Of a stretch of 64,000 bases of DNA, positions 36,412 to 45,660 are shown piece by piece. Position 1 is the stretch's first letter; each line of letters starts with the position of its first letter. The stretch comes from Gracilimonas sp964505215. GTDB taxonomy: Bacteria > Bacteroidota > Rhodothermia > Balneolales > Balneolaceae. Below the pieces are notes generated by a model, which ran no database searches, had not been told where the DNA came from, and worked only from the letters and a program-made list of their open reading frames with translations. The DNA is taken from NCBI GenBank assembly GCA_964505215.1, contig CAZDGU010000004.1, positions 124,001 to 188,000 of the forward strand, given 5' to 3'. The position numbers and the translations under genes were made by a program.

Positions 36412-37463
36412 AAAAAAGTATAAATATTGACGCCCTCGTTCGGGAAAACATCAGCAAGCTGAAGCCTTACCGAAGCGCCCGGGATGATTTTGACTCCGGC
36501 ATTTTGTTAGATGCTAACGAAAACAGCTTCGGTGCACCTTTTGAAGATGAATTGGAGCTGAATCGCTATCCCATGCCGTATCAGCAAGATTTGCGCGCGC
36601 ATATTGCAGCCTATCGTCAGGTGGAAATGGAAAATGTATTTGTTGGCGTGGGCAGTGATGAAGCCATTGATTTACTGTTTCGAATTTTTTGCACGCCGGG
36701 CGAAGATCGCATTCTCATAAATCCGCCCACTTACGGAATGTATAAAGTTTCGGCAGATATTAATGATGTAGCGGTTGATGAAGTGCTGCTTACGGAGGGG
36801 TTTCAGCTTCAGCCCAAGCGCATTTTGGAATCGGTTCAACCCAATACTAAAATGATTTTTATATGCTCGCCAAACAATCCTACGGCAAACAGTTTAGAGC
36901 CGGCCGACATCGCTAAAGTGCTGGAAGGGTTTGATGGAATGGTAGTGGTGGACGAAGCATATATTGATTTCAGCGGACAAGAAAGCTGGTCGTCTAAGTT
37001 GAAGGATTATGAGAATTTAGTGGTGCTTCAAACCTTGTCAAAATCGTTTGGGCTGGCGGGTATTCGGTTGGGAATTGCGCTGGCGCATCCTGCTGTTATC
37101 AGCTATATGATGAAGGTAAAGGCGCCGTATAATGTGAATACCCTGAGCTCCAAAACGGCTATTCATGCCTTTGCAAATGTTGATCGCGTTCGTAAAAATA
37201 TCACCGCAATTTTGGAAGAAAGAGAACGTGTAATCAGCCGGCTGGTAGCTTATGAAGCAGTTGAACATGTGTACCCAACAGATGCCAATTTTGTGCTATT
37301 CAAAATAAAGGATGCATTCCGAATTTATGAAGCTCTGGCACAGCAGGGCGTGGTAATTCGCTATCGGGGAAATGAACCGCATTGCGAAAACTGCCTGCGA
37401 TTGACGATTGGAACTTCTGTAGAAAACAATCGCTTTTTTGAAGAACTGAACAAAGTGGTATAA
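36408..37463 (+). CDS. hisC: Histidinol-phosphate aminotransferase
   Basis: PLP enzyme that moves the amino group from glutamate to imidazole-acetol phosphate. The 351-residue fold-type I protein has the substrate/PLP motifs ENSFG, CSPNNPTA, VVDEAYIDF and LSKSFGLAGIRLG with the Schiff-base Lys. It overlaps hisD by four bases and is 91 bases from hisB. Confidence 0.95.
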   Translation: MKKSINIDALVRENISKLKPYRSARDDFDSGILLDANENSFGAPFEDELELNRYPMPYQQDLRAHIAAYRQVEMENVFVGVGSDEAIDLLFRIFCTPGEDRILINPPTYGMYKVSADINDVAVDEVLLTEGFQLQPKRILESVQPNTKMIFICSPNNPTANSLEPADIAKVLEGFDGMVVVDEAYIDFSGQESWSSKLKDYENLVVLQTLSKSFGLAGIRLGIALAHPAVISYMMKVKAPYNVNTLSSKTAIHAFANVDRVRKNITAILEERERVISRLVAYEAVEHVYPTDANFVLFKIKDAFRIYEALAQQGVVIRYRGNEPHCENCLRLTIGTSVENNRFFEELNKVV

Positions 37464-37554
37464 GCGCTTTTTGTGAAATTATTGCTAAATATTTGATCTA
37501 TTAATTAACCATATAGAGTTAAGCCAAACGGCCGACTTTCTAAAGATTTAACCG

Positions 37555-38439
37555 ATGCTAATAGCTATTACAAAAAACACATTAACTGATTCTGAAGGGA
37601 AGTTCAGTTTCCGAAAAAATACCATTACTTCATTTAAAAAAATGGTGGATGCCGGGCATAACCTGCTTATTTCAGCAGACGAAATAACCGAACAGCAAGC
37701 CAATTTACTGGCTCAAGAAAACATCAATTTTACCAAAACAGGAACTCCGGATTTGGTGGTTGATACGAAAGAAAATCAGCTGCTTGTGCTGAAGGGTGAA
37801 GAGGAAGTGGCGGCTTCAGAAAGTTGGAAAGATCTGCTCAGATTTATTCTACGAAATGCCCGGTTTGCAAAGCTGGTGCGCAAAACGAATGAAACGGATA
37901 TTAGCATTACCATCAATTTAGACGGAACCGGAAAGGCAGATATTTCAACCGGATTGAAGTTCTTCGATCACATGCTCGATCAAATTGCCCGCCACGGTTT
38001 GGTTGATTTAACGCTGATCTGCAAAGGTGATTTGGAAGTGGACGAACATCACACCATAGAAGATGTGGCTATTGCGCTGGGTGAAGTAATTTCAGAAGCA
38101 CTCGGAGATAAAAAAGGAATTGAGCGCTACGCATTTGTATTGCCCATGGATGAAGCACAGGCCACGGTAGCTTTAGACCTCTCGGGACGGCCATATTTGG
38201 TATTTGAAGGTGATTTTAACCGTGAGTATGTAGGGGACATGCCAACGGATATGATTAAGCACTTTTTTTACAGTTTAGCAATGAACTTGAGAGCAACAAT
38301 TCATGTTAGCTTTGCCGGTGAAAATGATCACCATAAAGTAGAAGCATGTTTTAAAGGATTGGCTCGGGCTTTAAAAGCAGCGGTAGAACAAAACGAGCGC
38401 ATTAAAAACCAAATTCCGAGTTCAAAAGGGAAGTTATAA
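37555..38439 (+). CDS. hisB: Imidazoleglycerol-phosphate dehydratase with a degenerate N-terminal domain
   Basis: The C-terminal 200 residues are the IGP dehydratase: NLDGTGKADISTGLKFFDHMLDQ, EVDEHHTIEDVAIALGE, PMDEAQATVALDLSGR, FAGENDHHKVEACFKGLARALK, with the metal-binding His/Glu clusters intact. The first 95 residues sit where many Bacteroidota HisB proteins have a HAD histidinol-phosphatase, but the DxDGT nucleophile motif and the following acidic sites are absent and the domain is about 70 residues shorter. The part keeps a beta/alpha look (AGHNLLISADE like motif II). The phosphatase activity is thus probably lost here. Confidence 0.93.
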   Translation: MLIAITKNTLTDSEGKFSFRKNTITSFKKMVDAGHNLLISADEITEQQANLLAQENINFTKTGTPDLVVDTKENQLLVLKGEEEVAASESWKDLLRFILRNARFAKLVRKTNETDISITINLDGTGKADISTGLKFFDHMLDQIARHGLVDLTLICKGDLEVDEHHTIEDVAIALGEVISEALGDKKGIERYAFVLPMDEAQATVALDLSGRPYLVFEGDFNREYVGDMPTDMIKHFFYSLAMNLRATIHVSFAGENDHHKVEACFKGLARALKAAVEQNERIKNQIPSSKGKL

Positions 38440-38446
38440 TTTTTAT

Positions 38447-39061
38447 ATGATTGCAATCATCAAGTACAAGGCCGGCAACACGGCATCGGTAGCAAATGCA
38501 TTAAATAGGCTGGGAGCCGAATTTTATTTTGCGGAATCTCCGGAGCAGTTAAACCGTGCAAGCGGAGTGATTTTTCCCGGAGTAGGGCATGCGCTATCGG
38601 CCATGCGGTCGCTTAAAGAAAGCGGAATTGATGAATGGATTAAGCAAACCGATAAGCCTGTTTTAGGCATTTGCTTGGGCATGCAGCTACTGTTTGAGTT
38701 TTCTTCTGAAGGAGAGGCCGCCGGATTGGGAATTATTCCCGGCTCATTGCAAAAGTTTGACAGCGCAGAGGCCAAAGTCCCTCACATGGGCTGGAATAAA
38801 GTAGTGGAGGTCAAAAATCATCCAATCATGCGCAATGTACTTAGCGACCACTATTTATATTTTGTGCACAGCTTTTATGCACCAATAAATTCATACACCT
38901 TGGCTTCTTGCGATTACGTTACCCACTTTACCGCTATTGTGGCTAAAGACAATTATGTAGGTGTGCAATTTCATCCCGAAAAATCAGGTAAAGTTGGCTC
39001 GCTGATTTTACAAAACTTTCTGGATATAGTATCTGCTTCCCAAAAGGTGAAAGCGGATTAA
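38447..39061 (+). CDS. hisH: Imidazole glycerol phosphate synthase, glutamine amidotransferase subunit
   Basis: Supplies ammonia to HisF. The 204-residue class I amidotransferase has the nucleophile in LGICLGMQLLFE, the oxyanion turn GVGHA, and the catalytic His-Glu in VQFHPEKSG. It ends the operon; hisA, hisF and hisIE are not in the window and must be elsewhere. Its stop overlaps the stop of the convergent gene on the other strand. Confidence 0.96.
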   Translation: MIAIIKYKAGNTASVANALNRLGAEFYFAESPEQLNRASGVIFPGVGHALSAMRSLKESGIDEWIKQTDKPVLGICLGMQLLFEFSSEGEAAGLGIIPGSLQKFDSAEAKVPHMGWNKVVEVKNHPIMRNVLSDHYLYFVHSFYAPINSYTLASCDYVTHFTAIVAKDNYVGVQFHPEKSGKVGSLILQNFLDIVSASQKVKAD

Positions 39062-40803
39062 CCCATTTCTTCCACTACTTTTTCGTAGGCCGCTTTTACT
39101 TTTCGGTCGGCCAGTGCTTCATTCACATTAAAAAGGTGATCGCCTACTTTTTCCAAGCGGTTCAGGTAATCTAAAAAGATGAAACCGGCCTGGTTGGAGT
39201 ACAGGTTTTTCTCAAGCTGCTCGTAGTGAAATTCCAGCAGTTCATCTCTTTTTCGGTTGATATCGTATTCTATTTTAATGGCCTGATCGAGATTGATGGT
39301 ATCAGAATCTAACTTCAGGTTTTTGCGGACGTGCCGTATGCCTTCGTGCACTAAATCGAGCATTTCATCAATTTTCGCCATCGCCTCTTCGCCTAAATGG
39401 GTGCCGTCGGCCTGCATACGCTCGTACGTTTTAGACATTTGATAATAAATATCACCTATACGCTCCAAGTCATTAATCATGCTGTGCATTTGCCGGATAC
39501 GGCGGCTTGCTTTTTCTGTGAGGTTTGAGCTTGAAATTTTGGTTAAATACTCTGCCACCTCCAGCTCAATGTTATCCGTAATTTGTTCTCTTCTTTTAAT
39601 TTTTTCTAAAAATTTCTGCTGTTTCTGTTGCTTATTAAACAGTAAGCCTTTAATACTGAAGTGCATTTTATCAATCAGCTTGGCAAATAATTCAATTTCT
39701 TTATGAGCCTGAGTGATGGAAAGCTCCGCTGAGGACATCATTCCCGAAGAAATATATTGCAAACGATGCTGGCTGTCTGCCCCTTCTTCTTCTTTTTGAT
39801 ATTTGGTGATGAAGTCCACAATACGCGGTACAAAACCAACCAGCAGCAGTACGTTTAAAACGTTAAATGTGGTATGGAAAAGGGAAAGGGCGAGGGTAGC
39901 ATTAGCACGCTCCAGCTGGTCGCCGGCGGCTAAAATAGACCCGGCTTGAGGAGAAAAATATTGCATAATCATATCTATACCTCCCAAAAACGGCTTCATG
40001 ATCATAAGCATCCAAATCACCCCAACTACGTTGAAAATAAAGTGGAATCGGGCGGCTCGTTTGGCGTACACATTTCCCACTATGGCAGCAATGTTGGCCG
40101 TTACGGTAGTTCCCACATTTTCCCCAAGCACCATAGCTGCGGCAATAGGAAAATCAATCCAGCCTTCAAAAAGCATAACTAAAGTGATGGCTGTAGAAGC
40201 TGAGGATGACTGTGTAACCAGTGTTAAAAGCGTTCCGGCAAATACAAAAATGATGATAGAGAAAAAGCCAAATTCCGTAAACTGGTCCAAAAACATGAAC
40301 AGTTCCGGATTTTGCTGAATGTTGGGTACGCCGCTTTTAATAAAATCGAGCCCGATAAATAGGATACCAAAGCCAATCATAGCCTCAGCCATATTTTGCA
40401 ACTTCTCTCGTCCAAAAAACAGAAATGGGAAAACAATACCGATCAACATCACCGCAATGGGCGTAATCTGCATTTTGAAACCGAAAATAGACACCATCCA
40501 GGCGGTTACGGTAGTACCGATGTTTGCTCCCATCACCACACCGGTAGATTCTAAAAAGGTGATAAGGCCGGCGTTCACAAAACTCACAACCATTACCGTA
40601 GTTGTAGAAGAACTCTGCGTGATAGTGGTAGCCCCAAAGCCGGTGAGTATTCCCCGAAAGCGGGTAGTGGTCATTCCTTTTAAGATGGTGCGCAACTTAT
40701 TACCGGCAACCTTCTGAAGGCCATCGCTGAAAATTTTCATTCCATAAATGAAGATTCCCAGTGAACCTATAAGTTGCAGAAAATCAAAAAAAGAATATTC
40801 CAT
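39058..40803 (-). CDS. Na/phosphate cotransporter-family protein with PhoU-like tail
   Basis: A 581-residue inner-membrane protein of the NptA/YjbB (PNaS) family, probably moving phosphate with sodium. The two inverted repeats with the QSSS motif are visible (TITQSSSTTTVMVVSF near residue 60; LVTQSSSASTAITLVM near 200), each with about four membrane helices. The last 200 residues are a helical PhoU-like cytoplasmic domain. Its stop codon shares TTAA with the hisH stop, tail to tail. Confidence 0.92.
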   Translation of the reverse strand: MEYSFFDFLQLIGSLGIFIYGMKIFSDGLQKVAGNKLRTILKGMTTTRFRGILTGFGATTITQSSSTTTVMVVSFVNAGLITFLESTGVVMGANIGTTVTAWMVSIFGFKMQITPIAVMLIGIVFPFLFFGREKLQNMAEAMIGFGILFIGLDFIKSGVPNIQQNPELFMFLDQFTEFGFFSIIIFVFAGTLLTLVTQSSSASTAITLVMLFEGWIDFPIAAAMVLGENVGTTVTANIAAIVGNVYAKRAARFHFIFNVVGVIWMLMIMKPFLGGIDMIMQYFSPQAGSILAAGDQLERANATLALSLFHTTFNVLNVLLLVGFVPRIVDFITKYQKEEEGADSQHRLQYISSGMMSSAELSITQAHKEIELFAKLIDKMHFSIKGLLFNKQQKQQKFLEKIKRREQITDNIELEVAEYLTKISSSNLTEKASRRIRQMHSMINDLERIGDIYYQMSKTYERMQADGTHLGEEAMAKIDEMLDLVHEGIRHVRKNLKLDSDTINLDQAIKIEYDINRKRDELLEFHYEQLEKNLYSNQAGFIFLDYLNRLEKVGDHLFNVNEALADRKVKAAYEKVVEEMG

Positions 40804-40923
40804 CGGTGAGGATATGGATTAACAATAAAATGGGTTATTGAAAAATATGTGCCCAAATATAGAGAATAGATGGAGACCTAAAAAGTAAAACAGGTACTTT
40901 TTATGGGGAGAAGTAAAGTTTTT

Positions 40924-40973
40924 TTTGTTATTAAAGCTTAAAACAAATACTTTTTTGACTGAACGGTTAGTCA
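40924..40973 (+). promoter_or_regulatory. Promoter and TetR-type operator of the envelope operon
   Basis: TTTG at 40924-40927, a 20-base spacer and TACTTTTT at 40948-40955 make a Bacteroidota-type promoter. The near-palindrome TGACTGAAC-GGTTAGTCA (40956-40973, seven of nine bases match between half-sites) covers the expected transcription start, just before the TetR start codon. This is the layout of an autoregulated TetR gene. Confidence 0.7.
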
Positions 40974-40979
40974 GTTTAT

Positions 40980-41558
40980 ATGAGCCCCAGAACAGAGCAA
41001 CAAAATGAAGAAATTCGCCGCCAGACACGGCAGCTGATTATAGATTCTGCTTTTAAACTATTTGCTTCCCATGGTTATGATCAAACCCGGATGGCAACGA
41101 TTGCTAAAAAAGCAGAAGTTTCCAAAGGGTTGATTTACCATTATTTCAGCAGTAAAGAAGAGCTGCTGGAAACTATTTTTGAACAGCTGGTTCAGATAGG
41201 AGACGAAACTCTCAGTTTTCCTGCTCACTTTACGCCTTCCGAAAAAATACAGCAGCTGCTTACCCGAATTTTTGAGTACATAGAGCAGGATATTGAGCAA
41301 GCCCGGCTCATGCTTTCCATGTTATTACAGCCGGATACTATCAGCCATTTAAAACAAAATATTGATGAAGTAAGAGAGCGGCAGGTGGCTCAATTTAAAA
41401 CTATAATGCAGGAATTAGGTTTTGAAAATCCGGAAGTGGAAGCTTTTAAACTGGGAGCGCTTATGGATGGAATTCTGATTGGAGTGGCTACATTGGGAGA
41501 TGAATATCCTTTGGAAGAAATGAAACAAAAAGTAATGGAGGAATATGTTTCGAACTAA
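40980..41558 (+). CDS. TetR/AcrR-family transcriptional regulator
   Basis: A 192-residue repressor: helix-turn-helix FASHGYDQTRMATIAKKAEVSKGLIYHYFSSKEELLETIF at residues about 20-65, then a helical ligand domain. The start at 40980 gives the usual charged N-terminus. The palindrome at 40956-40973 overlaps its own promoter, so it likely represses itself and the genes downstream. It overlaps the next gene by 14 bases, so the operon is tightly coupled. Confidence 0.93.
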   Translation: MSPRTEQQNEEIRRQTRQLIIDSAFKLFASHGYDQTRMATIAKKAEVSKGLIYHYFSSKEELLETIFEQLVQIGDETLSFPAHFTPSEKIQQLLTRIFEYIEQDIEQARLMLSMLLQPDTISHLKQNIDEVRERQVAQFKTIMQELGFENPEVEAFKLGALMDGILIGVATLGDEYPLEEMKQKVMEEYVSN

Positions 41559-42300
41559 ACTATATAGTTTTTTGCTGGTGACCTTGCTGCTAATCACCCC
41601 AAAGCTGCACGCCCAGGATGCTACGGAAATTGTGCAAAAAATGTATGACAACATGCAGGGTGAAAGCTCGAAAGCTGAAATGACGATGCAGATTATCCGC
41701 CCGAAATGGGAGCGCAGCGTTTCTTTCAAAAGCTGGAGTTTGGGGCAGGATTACAGCCTGATTTTAACCACGGCTCCGGCGCGCGATAAGGGGACGGCTT
41801 TTCTTATGCGCGAAAATGAAATCTGGAACTGGCTGCCCGATGTAAATCGTACGATAAAAATGCCGCCGTCTATGATGAGCCAGTCGTGGATGGGCTCCGA
41901 TTTTTCCAATAACGATTTGGTTCGGGAAGCTTCGGTGGTGAAAGATTACACGCATACATTGGTGGGCGATACTACGCTAAGCGGTTATCACTGCTATAAA
42001 ATTGAGATGATTCCCAAGCCGGATGCGCCTGTTGTTTGGGCAAAAGTGCTTTCTTACATCACCAAAGATAAATACCTGCAGCTGCGCTCTGAGTTTTATG
42101 ATGAAGATGATTTCTTAGTGCGCACTATGGAAGGCTCTGAGGTTAAGCAAATAGGCGAACGATTCATCCCCACCAAAATGGTGATGATTCCGGTGGAAGA
42201 AGAAGGCAACAAAACCGTAATTACCTATCAAAACCTGGAGTTTGATGTGGACATTTCTAAGCGGTTTTTTAGCATTCAAAACATGAAGCGAGTGAATTAA
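41545..42300 (+). CDS. LolA-like outer-membrane lipoprotein-sorting protein
   Basis: A 251-residue exported protein (signal peptide ending PKLHAQ) of the family annotated as outer-membrane lipoprotein-sorting protein, with a LolA/LppX half-barrel fold expected: ATEIVQKMYDNMQGESSKAEMTMQII, then W and GTAFLMRENEIWNWLPDVNRTIKMPPSMMSQSWMGSD. This long form with the SMMSQSWMGSDF block occurs next to FtsX-type exporters. Probably a periplasmic carrier of a lipid or lipoprotein. It sits directly in the TetR-ABC operon. Confidence 0.8.
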   Translation: MFRTKLYSFLLVTLLLITPKLHAQDATEIVQKMYDNMQGESSKAEMTMQIIRPKWERSVSFKSWSLGQDYSLILTTAPARDKGTAFLMRENEIWNWLPDVNRTIKMPPSMMSQSWMGSDFSNNDLVREASVVKDYTHTLVGDTTLSGYHCYKIEMIPKPDAPVVWAKVLSYITKDKYLQLRSEFYDEDDFLVRTMEGSEVKQIGERFIPTKMVMIPVEEEGNKTVITYQNLEFDVDISKRFFSIQNMKRVN

Positions 42301-42308
42301 GGTGACTG

Positions 42309-42331
42309 CCGGGTTATTTTAAAACACCCGG
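42309..42331 (+). other. Hairpin in the LolA-permease spacer
   Basis: CCGGGT (42309-42314) pairs with ACCCGG (42326-42331), with TTTT/AAAA inside. It may slow or end some transcripts between the carrier and the permeases, or protect the upstream mRNA. No strong T run follows. Confidence 0.35.
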
Positions 42332-42372
42332 ATTTGGTTTTTGGCAGAGATGGACGAGCAAAGCAAGGAATT

Positions 42373-43599
42373 ATGAATTACCTGAAACTATCTTGGAGAA
42401 ATTTGTGGCGAAACCGGCGGCGGACGTTTATCACTATTCTTTCTATTGTGGTGGCGGTGCTGCTTTCGTCGGTAATGCGGGCGCTTCAGGAAGGGCAGTA
42501 TAATGATATGATTGAGAATACGGTAGGTACCTTTACCGGATATGTTCAAGTTCAGGAATCAGAATATTGGCAGGAAAAAACGCTGGATAATTCATTCGTT
42601 GCAACAGACTCGCTGCTTGCAATTATAGAAAATGATGAGGCGGTAAAAGCCGCCGTTCCTAAGCTGGAGACTTTTGCTTTGGCAGCGGGAGAACAGCAAA
42701 GCCGGCCTGCCATAGTAATGGCAATAGATATTGAAAAAGAGCAGTTTTTAAGTAATCCAAAAGAGCGAATGCACTCGGGTTCCTACTTCACCGCAAATGA
42801 TGAGCGCGCGGTGCTTTTGGGGAAAGATATGTTGAATAGGCTTGATGTTCAGCTTGGCGACAGCCTGGTTCTTATTGGGCAAGGTTTTAGAGGGCAAAGT
42901 GCGGCGGGCTTGTACGAAATAAAAGGCACGGTCGGTTTTTCAAATTCGGAAATGAATAACAATACCGTAATGCTGCCCATTTTAACCGCTCAAACATTTC
43001 TTGGGATGGAAAATCGGCTGACGGCTTTCTCGCTGATTCTGCATGATACAAAACAGACCAATGATTTGGTGAAAAAATTAAAATCAAAGCTGGCAGAGCA
43101 AGATTATAACGTAATGAGCTGGCAGGAAATGATGCCCGAGCTTATGCAGGGGATAGAAGCCGACCGAGGCAGCGGCTACATCCTTATTTTCATTCTCTAT
43201 ATTGTGGTTGGCTTCGGCATATTGGGAACGGTGCTCATGATGATTAGTGAGCGTTCGTATGAATTTGGGGTGATGATTGCCGTAGGTACTCCACGTAGCG
43301 CTATCCTGAAAATTCTAATGATTGAAGTGCTGATTATGAGTTTGTTTGGAGCCGGAATAGGCATTTTAGCGTCCATTCCCATCGCTTGGTACTTCAATAT
43401 CAACCCCATTCAAATAACCGGCGAAAACATGACGGAAGTGATGACAGAATATGGATTAAAGCCGGTAATACAGTTAGCCACCGAGCCTTCTATATTTTAT
43501 TCACAAGCTGTAATCGTGTTCATAATTACGCTGGTTTTTTGTGTGATACCGCTTCTGAAAGCCAGCCGTTTGAATCCCGTAGAAGCCATGAGGTCTTAA
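42373..43599 (+). CDS. ABC transporter permease, FtsX/LolE type
   Basis: Inner-membrane permease of the MacB/FtsX superfamily. I start at ATG 42373 with Shine-Dalgarno AAGGAA, giving MNYLKLSWRNLWRNRRRT; a TTG 39 bases upstream is less likely. The layout is one N-terminal helix (TFITILSIVVAVLLSSVM), a large periplasmic domain, and three C-terminal helices ending with the family tail LLKASRLNPVEAMRS. The 408-residue product is a close type-partner of the next gene. Confidence 0.9.
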   Translation: MNYLKLSWRNLWRNRRRTFITILSIVVAVLLSSVMRALQEGQYNDMIENTVGTFTGYVQVQESEYWQEKTLDNSFVATDSLLAIIENDEAVKAAVPKLETFALAAGEQQSRPAIVMAIDIEKEQFLSNPKERMHSGSYFTANDERAVLLGKDMLNRLDVQLGDSLVLIGQGFRGQSAAGLYEIKGTVGFSNSEMNNNTVMLPILTAQTFLGMENRLTAFSLILHDTKQTNDLVKKLKSKLAEQDYNVMSWQEMMPELMQGIEADRGSGYILIFILYIVVGFGILGTVLMMISERSYEFGVMIAVGTPRSAILKILMIEVLIMSLFGAGIGILASIPIAWYFNINPIQITGENMTEVMTEYGLKPVIQLATEPSIFYSQAVIVFIITLVFCVIPLLKASRLNPVEAMRS

Positions 43600-43600
43600 T

Positions 43601-44824
43601 ATGATTGCCAATATTATAAAACTGGGATGGAAAAATGTGTGGCGAAATCCAACCCGCAGCGCTGTGGTAATTATAGCGGTGCTATTGGGGACATGGGCGG
43701 GAATTTTTGCTGCCGGATTTTTCAGCGGGATGATTCAGGACGCACTTAAAAATCAGATAGAGCTTTCGGTTGGCCACATACAAATTATGCATCCCGAATT
43801 TGACGATCTCTTCAACCCGAAATTTACCATAAGCCATTCGAATGAAATGATCGAAAACCTGAAAAATAAGCCGTATGTGAAACAGGTTTCGGCTAAAAGT
43901 ATGGTTACAGGATTGGCCCAAAGCACGCGAAACAGTTATGGAGTTACGGTATCGGGCATCAATCGCGAGGCTGATGCTTCGTTGAAAGTAGAAGAGAATA
44001 TCGTAGCCGGAAATTTTTTAGATGATGGTAAAAGAAACGCCATCGTAATTGGGCAAAAGCTGGCCGACCGGCTGGATATTAAACTGCGATCTCGAATGGT
44101 GCTGAACTTTCAGGATGTGGAAGGCGAAATTACGGGAGCAGCCTTTCGTGTAGCCGGTATTTTTGACTCGTATAGCAATCAGTTTGATGAAACGCATGTA
44201 TTCATAAACCGGAAAGATTTGAACCGGCTGATCGGGAACAGCAAAGCGATTCATAATATTCGCATAGATGTAGATGATCTTGCAAAGGCGCACACCTATG
44301 CCGAAGAATTGCGGAAAGAATATCCGGATGTGGAGATTAAAACCTGGCGACAAATAGCTCCCGACCTCCGCTATCTCTTTGATATGATGGACATTGCGCT
44401 GTATATGGTGATGATAATTATCATTATCGGGCTGATGTTCAGTATCATAAATACTATGCTGATGGCCGTGCTGGAGCGGACACGCGAGCTGGGTATGTTG
44501 CGAGCTATCGGAATGAATAAAGGCCGGACATTCAGCATGGTTATGATAGAAACCTTCTTTCTTACCATGGTGGGAACGCCTGCCGGATTGTTACTTAGCT
44601 GGCTTTCTATTGAATATTTTGCCCGTACCGGCATCGACCTGAGCGCATTTTCAGAAGGACTGAACGAGTATGGAATGAGCACCATTATTTATCCGGAGCT
44701 ATCGCTTGTTTACTACCTGAATATAACGCTGCTGATTGCAGGAGCAGCTCTGTTGTCGGCCATTTATCCGGCTTTAAGAACCCTGAGGCTGAATCCGGTT
44801 CAGGCCATTCGAAAGTTTAATTAA
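43601..44824 (+). CDS. ABC transporter permease, FtsX/LolC type
   Basis: A 407-residue FtsX-family permease beginning one base after the previous stop. N-terminal helix (SAVVIIAVLLGTWAGIFAAGFFSGM), periplasmic domain about 60-270, then three C-terminal helices and the coupling motif LERTRELGMLRAIGMNKGR with the end LRTLRLNPVQAIRKFN. The two permeases likely form a heterodimer as in LolCE. Confidence 0.92.
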   Translation: MIANIIKLGWKNVWRNPTRSAVVIIAVLLGTWAGIFAAGFFSGMIQDALKNQIELSVGHIQIMHPEFDDLFNPKFTISHSNEMIENLKNKPYVKQVSAKSMVTGLAQSTRNSYGVTVSGINREADASLKVEENIVAGNFLDDGKRNAIVIGQKLADRLDIKLRSRMVLNFQDVEGEITGAAFRVAGIFDSYSNQFDETHVFINRKDLNRLIGNSKAIHNIRIDVDDLAKAHTYAEELRKEYPDVEIKTWRQIAPDLRYLFDMMDIALYMVMIIIIIGLMFSIINTMLMAVLERTRELGMLRAIGMNKGRTFSMVMIETFFLTMVGTPAGLLLSWLSIEYFARTGIDLSAFSEGLNEYGMSTIIYPELSLVYYLNITLLIAGAALLSAIYPALRTLRLNPVQAIRKFN

Positions 44825-44834
44825 GGAAGAAATC

Positions 44835-44942
44835 ATGAAGTTTTCACCAAAGAAATATGATCTGATTTCCCGAAAAGAACGCAACTTCAGTCAGCCAACA
44901 GAAAAGCTGAGCGGTTGTGCTAATCTGAAATACTCAACCTGA
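44835..44942 (+). CDS. Possible small protein between permease and ATPase genes
   Basis: A 35-codon ATG frame with a strong Shine-Dalgarno (AAGGAAG) a few bases before it, ending seven bases before the ATPase start. The product is basic and polar with one Cys (SPKKYDLISRKERNFSQ on). No family is recognised. It could be a real microprotein or a device for translational coupling. Confidence 0.3.
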   Translation: MKFSPKKYDLISRKERNFSQPTEKLSGCANLKYST

Positions 44943-44947
44943 ATGAT

Positions 44948-45631
44948 ATGCCTGTAATTCAAACCAAAAATGTAACAAAAGTGTACAATCCGGATAAGGT
45001 TCCGGTCCACGCCCTGCGAGGTGTCGATTTAACAATCGAAAAGGGAGAATTTACGGCTATTGTAGGTCCATCCGGTTCAGGAAAAACAACGCTGCTGAAT
45101 ATTATTGGCGGACTGGATGATCCCACCGAAGGAAGCACCAAAATTCGGGATACAGATTTAACTAAGCTATCAAATAAGGAGCTCATCAATTTCAGGCTGC
45201 ATCATATTGGATTTGTATTTCAGGCGTACAATTTAATTCCGGTGCTTACGGCTTTGGAAAATGTGTCGTTTATTATGCAGATGCAGGGACGGCCGGCATC
45301 CGAATACCTTGCAAAAAGCAAGCAGCTGCTGGAAGAAGTGGGATTAGCTGATAAAATTCATAAACGTCCGTCCGAGCTTTCAGGCGGCCAGCAGCAGCGG
45401 GTAGCCGTAGCGCGGGCATTGGCATCCAAGCCCGATTTTGTACTGGCCGACGAACCCACCGCCAACCTCGATTCAGTTTCAACCGCAGAGCTTTTAGATA
45501 TGATGCTGGAGCTAAATGAACGGGAAGAAATGACCTTCATTTTTTCTACTCACGACCAGCGGGTAATAGATCGTGCCCGGCGCGTGGTTACTTTGGTTGA
45601 TGGCAAAATTGATTCGGATGAACAGCGATAA
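44948..45631 (+). CDS. ABC transporter ATP-binding protein, LolD/MacB type
   Basis: A 227-residue nucleotide-binding subunit: Walker A GPSGSGKTT, Q-loop FVFQAYNLIPVLTALENV, signature LSGGQQQRVAVARAL, Walker B VLADEPTANLD. The FQAYNL and the AENV stretch are of the LolD/MacB type. It powers the two permeases just upstream. Confidence 0.95.
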   Translation: MPVIQTKNVTKVYNPDKVPVHALRGVDLTIEKGEFTAIVGPSGSGKTTLLNIIGGLDDPTEGSTKIRDTDLTKLSNKELINFRLHHIGFVFQAYNLIPVLTALENVSFIMQMQGRPASEYLAKSKQLLEEVGLADKIHKRPSELSGGQQQRVAVARALASKPDFVLADEPTANLDSVSTAELLDMMLELNEREEMTFIFSTHDQRVIDRARRVVTLVDGKIDSDEQR

Positions 45632-45660
45632 ATGAGATAATAAAACAGCATAAAAATATC

